Assembly: GCF_024166365.1 (NCBI RefSeq) | Contig: NC_064820.1 | Location: forward strand, 84,520,001-84,584,000 | Direction of reading: 5' to 3' | Source of the DNA: Elephas maximus indicus | Lineage: Eukaryota; Chordata; Mammalia; Proboscidea; Elephantidae | Length of the DNA: 64,000 bases | Part shown: in pieces, positions 57,647 to 64,000 of the stretch | Position numbering within the stretch: position 1 is the stretch's first letter | How the letters are laid out: each line of letters starts with the position of its first letter | Notes under the pieces: generated by a model | The model's database searches: none | What the model saw: the letters and a program-made list of their open reading frames with translations, nothing else | Told to the model about the DNA's origin: nothing | Translations under genes and position numbers: made by a program

Positions 57647-59245
57647 CACAATGCAGAAAGCATCAAAAGAATTTGGAAAGAATACACAGAGCCACTGTAC
57701 TAAAAAGAATTGATCAATGGGCAACCACTTCAGGAGGTAGCATGTGATCAAGAACCAATGGTACTGAAGGAAGAAGTCCAAGCTGCACGGAAGGCATTGG
57801 CAAAAAACAAGACTCTAGGAATACCAACTGAGAAGTTTCAACAAATGAACGCAGTGCTGGAACTGCTTACTCTTCTATGCCGAGAAATTTGGAAGACAGC
57901 TACCTGGCTGACTGACTGGAAGAGATCCACATTTGTGCCCATTCCAAAGAAAGGTGATCCAACAGAATGCAGAAATCATCGAACAACATCATTAATATCA
58001 CATGCATGCAAAATTATGCTGAAGATAATTCAAAAGCAGCTGCAGCAGTATATCAATTGGGAACTACCAGAAATTCAAGACAGATTCAGAAAAGAAGGCA
58101 GAACCAGGGATATCATTGCTGATATCAGATGGATCTTGGCTGAAAGCAGAAAATACCAAAAAGATGTTTACCTGTGTTTTATTGACTATGCAAAGGCATT
58201 CGACTGTGTGGATCATAACAAATTATGGATAACACTGTGAAGAATGGGAATTCCAGAACACTTAATTGTGCTCATGAGGAACCAGTACATAGACCAAGAG
58301 GCACTCGTTCAAACAGAACGAGGGGATACCGCGTGTTTTAAAATCAGGAAAGGCATGTGTCAGGGTTTTCTCTTTTCACCATACTTATTCAATCTGTATG
58401 CTGAGCATGACCTGAGAAGCTGGACTATATGAAGAATGAGGTATCAGGACGAAAGGAAGACTCCTTAACAACCTGTGTTATGCAGGTGACACGACCTTGC
58501 TTGCTGAAATTGAAGAGGACTTTAAGCACATACTGATGAAGATCAAAGACTACAGTCTTCAGTATGGATTACACCCCAACATAAAGGAAACAAAAATCTT
58601 CACAACTGGACCAATAAGCAACATCATGATAAATGGAGAAAATATTGAAGTTGTCAAGAATTTCATTTTACTTGGATCCAAAATCAATGCCCATGGAAAC
58701 AGCAGTCAAGAAATCAAACATGTTGCACTGGGCAAATCTGCTGCAAAAAAACTCTTTAAAGTATTAAAAAGCAAGGATGTCACTTTGAGGTAAGGTGCGC
58801 CTGACCCAAGCCATGGTATTTTCAATTGCTTCATATGCATATAAAGGCTGAACAATGAAGACCAAGGAAGAATTAATGCATTACGGTGTTGGTGAAGAAT
58901 ATTGAATATACTGTGGACTGTGAGAACAATGAAAGGATCTCTTTTGGAAGTAGTACGGCCAGGATGCTCCTTAGAAAGAAGCCAAGATTGTGAGACTGTC
59001 TCACGTAGTCTGGACATGTTATCAGGAGAGACCAGTCCCTGGAGAAGGACATCATGCTTGGTAGAGACTCAGTGAAAAAGGGGAAGACCCTCAAAGAGAT
59101 GGACTGGCACAGTGCTGCAACAATGGCCTCAAGCATAGCAACGACTGTGAGGATGGTGCAGGACCGGGCAGACTTTCTTCCTGTTGTACATAGTGCTGCT
59201 GAGTTGGAATTGAATCGAGGGCACCTGACAACGACAAAGTACTAA
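57647..59245 (+). mobile_element. RTE/BovB-type LINE with 176-codon reverse transcriptase frame
   Basis: From 'agaaagcatcaaaagaattt' the copy covers most of the reverse transcriptase domain, C-terminal part, 3' UTR and tail ('gggcacctgacaacgacaaa'). The frame at 57710-58240 is open for 176 codons and ends with motif A (FIDYAKAFD) followed by a single in-frame TGA at 58238-58240. The same frame resumes at 58244-58432. The GIDGIS-type motif is partly deleted (about 57800-57820). The catalytic YADD is YAGD at 58479-58490, replacing one of the metal-binding aspartates. The endonuclease and 5' end are missing. The element is inactive. Confidence 0.95.
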
Positions 59246-59640
59246 CAGCTTTACATCAATAAATCCAAGAACCTAGGTATTTCCACAAACTATCAAAGCT
59301 CACTTAAGAAATACCGATAAATATTATAAAATTTGTGAAATTAGCTATTATTATGGGCAGAGCCCTGAGTCTGGATTTGAGAGATAAACAGGCATATTCG
59401 TCCCCAAGACCCTCTCAGTTCAGTGGAGGCAAGAAACAACAATTAAAGCTTAATGCTGATCCGGTGGATACAAGTGGTGGAAAACGGTATTGCTGAAACC
59501 TTCGCTGGGAAGGAGTCACTGGAATGTGGTAGGAAGGACCAGCAAAACGTTTGTGAGAATAAAACCTACCGCACTTCAGCTCAGGAAGAGGCCCAGACGT
59601 AACCGTCTGCGGTTAGCTGGTTCCCTCTAGCCTCTGGAGA
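59246..59640. other. Unassigned sequence upstream of the CpG island
   Basis: No recognisable repeat or gene. CpG density begins to rise at about 59570. Confidence 0.4.
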
Positions 59641-60140
59641 ATCCTAACTTCTTTCCAGGAGCGCACGCAGCCGCTGAGCGTCCGCATGCGCATTCGAGCA
59701 TAGAGACGGGAGAAGGGGGTTGCGGCGGCCGCCGGAAGTGTGACCTCTAGCTCCTTGCGGGCTGTTCCCATCCGGGGTCACGTCGATCTTCCGGGTGTCT
59801 CTGACAGGCTTTTCTACGCCTCTTTTTCGGCGACTTTTTGGTCTTCGGCCTGTTGCCACCGCCCCCAACCTCCCACACCCTTGTCGGCCCTGCCTTTCCC
59901 TGTCTCGCCCCTCCCTTGGCAGACGCGCCCGGGGCTTTGATCGCAAGCCGAAGTCGGGCCTAGGCTTCCCGCGGGCCACTACCTTCTTTGGCTTGGGCGA
60001 AAGCTACGACCAAGCGCTGCCGGCAGTCGCCGCTCGGGCCTTGGAGTTCCTGGGCGGGCAGCGCCGGTCGGCCCTGCTTAGCCCTTCCCCAAGGACACCT
60101 GTGAGTTTAGGCGCTTTCAGAGAGGGACGCGACAATGTAG
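59641..60140. promoter_or_regulatory. CpG-island promoter with ETS and NRF1-type sites
   Basis: This is the only CpG-dense, GC-rich segment in the window. It has an NRF1-type site CGCATGCGCA at 59683-59692 and an ETS-type site CCGGAAGT at 59732-59739. A second, reversed ETS-like site CTTCCGGG lies at 59788-59795. There is no TATA box. This combination is typical of broadly expressed mammalian genes, often with dispersed start sites and sometimes bidirectional. The absence of AfroSINE, L1 and LTR insertions fits a functional promoter. Confidence 0.85.
59740..60100 (+). other. Candidate first exon of an unidentified gene
   Basis: The exon start is approximate, just downstream of the ETS site. 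Its end is set by the strong donor CT|GTGAGT, with GT at 60101-60102. One frame is open from 59744 through the donor (119 codons), but it contains no ATG. The only ATG in the CpG island (59687) opens a five-codon frame. The exon may therefore be 5' UTR, or the open frame may be a consequence of high GC. I do not recognise the gene. Confidence 0.55.
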
Positions 60141-60348
60141 GCCTAGTTCGGGGGTGGAGTGCGGGGAACTTTTTCTGAAACTGTAGTGTTTTGTTTGGAG
60201 TGGGAGGTTCCAGCAACAGTTTTAGATATCCTAGACTTGTTAGCTTCCCACAGGTTGATGAATTTTTTGGAGAATCTTTGGACCCCTTAGTTTTCTCACT
60301 CGTTTTCTCTATCTCGCACCCCCACTCCCTGCCCCGCTCTCCGTCCAG

Positions 60349-60413
60349 GACCCAAAGAGGAAGATTGTGTTGGCACCCTTGCATGGTGTTTCAAAGGGTG
60401 GTGAAGAACTAAG
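60349..60413 (+). other. Candidate second exon, 65 nt
   Basis: A pyrimidine-rich tract with 'ctctccgtccag' precedes 60349 and an AAG|GTAAAT donor follows 60413. The exon is open in one frame for 21 codons. That frame joins the open frame of the candidate first exon exactly in phase, and it also has no ATG. A second frame holds a short ATG-to-TAA frame that could act as an upstream ORF. Splice-site quality is good at both ends, but identity is unknown. Confidence 0.45.
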
Positions 60414-60419
60414 GTAAAT

Positions 60420-63400
60420 ACATAACAATTTTATAAGGCATTTGTCTTTAAGACTTTTAGTTAAATACACACGAAATTGCCTCAGTTCTTCACTTTAGAG
60501 GAGAATTCACAGGTCATAACTCTTGATAGTTGTTTACCCTCCCTTTCTCGTTCAGCCTTTTAAATAGTCTCTTCAGCTCTTTGTAGGTAAGAGCACGAGG
60601 GGCTTATGTGTCTGGTAACCCCTGGATGATCCAAGTTCCTTGTCTTGAATTATCCCTCTCAGCTCTTCGTTTAAAAATAACAGTTATTTAGATTGCGTAT
60701 GCCAATAGGATAAACAGAAAAAAACAAAGAAAAGGTGGAACTCAAGCTAAATTGGCAACTTGGTAACAGATTTGTGGTGTACGATTTTGTAAGGAAAGAG
60801 ATTATAAGCAAACACCAAGTTCGCTTGTATTACAGATAATGTACTATTTTAGTAAATACCATCATATCTTATGGCTCAGTATTACATGTACTGATTAACT
60901 CTTAATATGTATTAATTAATAGCTAATAATGGTAACAGTTTTTTTTGTTGGTGTCAATAGCCTCAATTTCATCCGATAAGGAAATATATAATGGACAAAC
61001 TTCATGTGAAACAAGCTGTTTATCAATTGTTTGGAACAATGTGACTAGATTATTTTTTTAATAGTTATATGGACTTTAATTCTTAATAAAAAGGAATGTT
61101 CGATTCACATCTTATAAGGAGATTTTGGCAATAGGTGAGCAGGATTTAAGAATTGAACTTTTTGCATTGTGGAGAAAAAAAGCGGGTTTAAGGGATCGAA
61201 GGCCTTTGGATAAAGTGAACATAACTTGTTTTAGCCAGTATAGTTCTGGTTTTTATACAAGATAGATTCCCAGTTTCTAGGCATCCCTGAAGAAGGAATT
61301 ATGTAATCCTGGGTGTTCTCTAATTTGTTGGAGGAGAGTCAAATTTAGAAAAGAAATTTCAGGATGTAAATTATAGGACCAAGTACTGTTGTCACTAGGA
61401 GTTTCTTTGTAAACCACTTTGTTAGCCCCATGTTTCATGTATGGTTATTTACAAATAAACATGCATAATTTCCTGTTGGGTCAGCCTTACACAGGAAGCA
61501 GTCTTTAATGTTTGCCCCTTAAGGCAAAACACAGTGTATCAGTTTTACAAACAGTTAAAATTTTATCTAGATTATTTTATATTTCGGTACAGATTGAGAA
61601 ACTGATAACTTTCAAGCTAAGGAAAATAGGATACTACCAATATCTGGGTTTTATTTATCTGTCATGAAATTTGTCCTACCTTTTACCACAGTTAATGTGG
61701 AAACGTGTTTTATATAAAATATTCTGTACGTAGTGAAGAAGCCTTTCATTCAGAATATAAAGACAACAAAGATTTAAAAAGCTGTGAAGATTCCCTTAAT
61801 TATGATACGGTAATAATTTTTACTGGATTTTATTCTACGAAAAAAAAGATTCTGTTCAAAAAATGATTCTTTGTATTGTTTATGATAGGTTATTATTTTG
61901 GTGTCATTTCTATTTTCATCAGAGTCAGTGTAGAAATATATGAGGAAAAAATGTATTAGAAAGGAATTGAAATTTATGGGCATTTGGCTGGAACATTCAT
62001 GTGCCATTGGTTAAATTCCCTAAGAATGATCCTCCTCCCCACTTTGAAGGCTGGCCTGATTGGTTATGAGCCAGACTTGAGAGCCAAGGTTGACACTGAG
62101 GAAAATCTGACAGATATTTTGTTTTGGAGGAACTCTAAAAGCTTTGATGCTTATCTGCGAATTTGTGATAGGCTGAAGTAGGTTATTTGCCCTAGCATAA
62201 ACTTCTGCCTGTGTAATTCTTCTCAGCTTTTAAGCCTGGAATAATTACTTTTTAGCTTTGTAGAGTAGTTCTGGGCCATAAGACACCTTTTGACTTATTA
62301 ATTTCAATCTGACTATGTAATGGGATCTAAATAAGGCGAGGTCTGGGCAATTATGTCATTTTGGGTCTCGAAATCTGATTACAAGTCCGCATACACATTT
62401 ATTGGCCCTTACTTGGGTCCAGATGAAAAACATAAGCGCATATTATTGTAGGTACAAATAATGTGTCTGGCATTTTAAGTATAAACTGATTAAATAAATC
62501 TGTAAAATAGAACATTTTAACTCTGATTTTTCTGAGTTTCTTCTTTGATCAGATCTGTAGTATCTGTATTCCAACAAAATTAAATATCATGCGGAACGCA
62601 TTGTACTGAATTGTGTTTAATGTAATTTTCTCATAAATTCTGTGAAATTGCTATTATGTATTATGGGGAGTTGCATCAGGGAAACAATAAAGAAGGGCAA
62701 AAAAGAGAGTAAACCTGGGCATGGAATAGAAAAAGGCTTTAGTTGTTGGTCTTTAGTCTAGCAACCCACAATTACTGAGTGCGCTTTTAATGAAGGATTC
62801 CCTGAACTGCTGTTTGGCTCAGGGTATTTGTCCATTTAATCTGAGCAGTGAATATCAGGAAGTACAATTCAGGTTCTCTCTCTCTGTGTCTAATCAACAT
62901 GAAATAAGGGCCTGACAAATTCTTGTTTTCTGGAGATGATAACTCGTCTCTGGTCCTAATTAGAGAGTAACAAAGTTGAGATCACATCTGATGGTGGCTT
63001 GGAGACCGTTGTCCACAATCTGTTATGAACCCTGGACTGGTAAATCTGACCAGCCTACAGATTTTAACCTCATAGAATTGAAGAAACAAGGAACAAAGTT
63101 TGTTTGAGTCATTTATTTGTTTCTTCCCAGATCTTTTTTTTTTTTCTCTTTTCCTGTTGTCTCCTGCCCCAGTTTTTCTAACCGTTCGGTCAGTCCACAG
63201 AGGCAATGACTTCAATTCTTTTAGCTGTGTTAGTGGTATTTTCTTCCTTAGTTCTAGAAAAATATGCTTTTATAGCTCATTGTTTTGATTTCTTCTGAAA
63301 ATGAGGATTTACCACTTTTATTTACACTCATGTTATATTTTTGTTTAAATATAAATGTATGTTTATATAGACAGTTATAGAAGTATGTATATATAAGACA

Positions 63401-63433
63401 TAGTATAATAAATATGTAATGTATAAAATAAAT
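60420..63433 (+). other. Probable intron of the unidentified gene
   Basis: About 3 kb of AT-rich sequence without AfroSINE, RTE or LTR insertions. A 66-codon open stretch at 61984-62181 has no recognisable domain and no convincing splice sites. No snoRNA or tRNA was identified. Confidence 0.45.
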
Positions 63434-63640
63434 AAGGAGTCCTGGTGGTGCAGTGGTTAAGCTCTTGGCTGCTAACTGAAAGGTCAGTGGTTTGTATCCA
63501 CCAGTTGATCTGTAGGAGAAAGATGTGGCAGTCTGCTTCTGTAAAGATTATAGCCTTGGAAACCCTATGGGGTAGTTCCACTCTATGCAGTAGTTTTGCT
63601 GTGAGTGGGAATCCACTCAATGGCAACAGATTATAAAATA
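63434..63640 (+). mobile_element. AfroSINE long variant, sense
   Basis: 'ggagtcctggtggtgcagtg' to 'actcaatggcaacagattat' with the extra segment 'ctgcttctgtaaagattata' and 'ggagaaagatgtggcagtct'. It appears complete. Confidence 0.95.
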
Positions 63641-64000
63641 AAATTTATAATAAATGATACCTGATAAGTATGTATCACAGTTTTTCTAAAGTTAAGTATA
63701 TTCAATGTTTACATGATTGTATGAACCAAGTAGGTAACTACTGTGATTATATGTTCTTTTTTGTATGAGCATTGAGGGTGTTTTTTCTGTAGTTAGTAAT
63801 TTCTTTCATTTTTAACTTCTGCTTTTTCTGTATGTCTGTAATTATTTCTGCTCTGTTAGCTGAACTCCTCTTTATGGTTCAATATGTCAGATAATCTTTC
63901 AGTTAATTTTTTTTTTTTTCCCTTGGATCCCTTCTTCTTAAAGCCCCCCATCTTCCTGCTCTAACTGGAGGTGGTTGCTTCCCTTCAGCACCATCCTGGG
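63641..64000. other. Unassigned sequence at the window edge
   Basis: A pyrimidine-rich tract followed by 'tgcttcccttcag' near 63976-63988 could be a splice acceptor of the gene beginning at 59.7 kb. The exon would continue beyond the window. Confidence 0.25.

Noticed and set aside
61984..62181. 66-codon open stretch downstream of the CpG island as a coding exon
   Set aside because: No recognisable domain, no good splice acceptor or donor, and this length is expected by chance.
62930..62995. Possible C/D-box snoRNA ('atgataa' ... 'ctga')
   Set aside because: The C box has a mismatch, there is no clear terminal stem, and no guide element could be recognised.
1..64000. CRISPR arrays, operons, bacterial promoters
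   Set aside because: The sequence is clearly mammalian; no regularly spaced repeats or prokaryotic gene organisation are present.

Overview
The window looks like ordinary nuclear DNA of a placental mammal, most likely an afrotherian such as an elephant. The evidence is its repeat content. It carries about 25 copies of a tRNA-headed AfroSINE (sense copies open 'ccctggtggtgcagtggtta' and pass through 'tctgtcctatagggtcgcta'), several RTE/BovB-type LINE copies, L1 copies with an unusual lineage-type 3' UTR, MaLR/ERVL-type LTRs, and older mammalian MIR, L2 and hAT fossils. All family names are from memory; no database was searched.

Layout. 1-1.9 kb: the env end and 3' LTR of a degraded class I (gammaretrovirus-like) endogenous retrovirus. 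2.4-4.4 kb: an antisense L1 flanked by 14-bp target duplications. 5-19 kb: AT-rich gene-free DNA with AfroSINEs, an ERVL-type LTR, a 404-bp solo LTR, MIR/L2/hAT relics and a very long pure GGAT microsatellite (16.6 kb). 19-31 kb: RTE, L1, SINE and nested LTR insertions. 32-35.8 kb: a repeat-poor stretch with no recognisable gene. 35.8-59.2 kb: a dense, heavily nested repeat landscape, including two RTE copies that keep parts of a reverse transcriptase reading frame and several LTRs with intact 5-bp target duplications. 59.6-60.4 kb: the only sign of a host gene, a CpG-rich promoter with ETS-like and NRF1-like sites, a candidate first exon ending in a strong donor, and a candidate 65-nt second exon. 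60.4-64 kb is probably intron of that gene.

How the parts relate. There is no operon-like or pathway-like set of genes. The functional relationships visible are between parasites: the AfroSINEs share their 3' tail with the RTE elements that presumably mobilised them, and the LTRs are non-autonomous insertions whose target duplications and nesting give a relative order of events. Most short open frames here are fragments of transposon proteins, translated microsatellite or chance. I did not find a new biological system. The items most worth following up are the CpG-island exon pair, a perfect 18-bp inverted repeat at an L1/RTE junction, an apparently mosaic LTR family, a 139-codon open env transmembrane remnant, and two hairpins.
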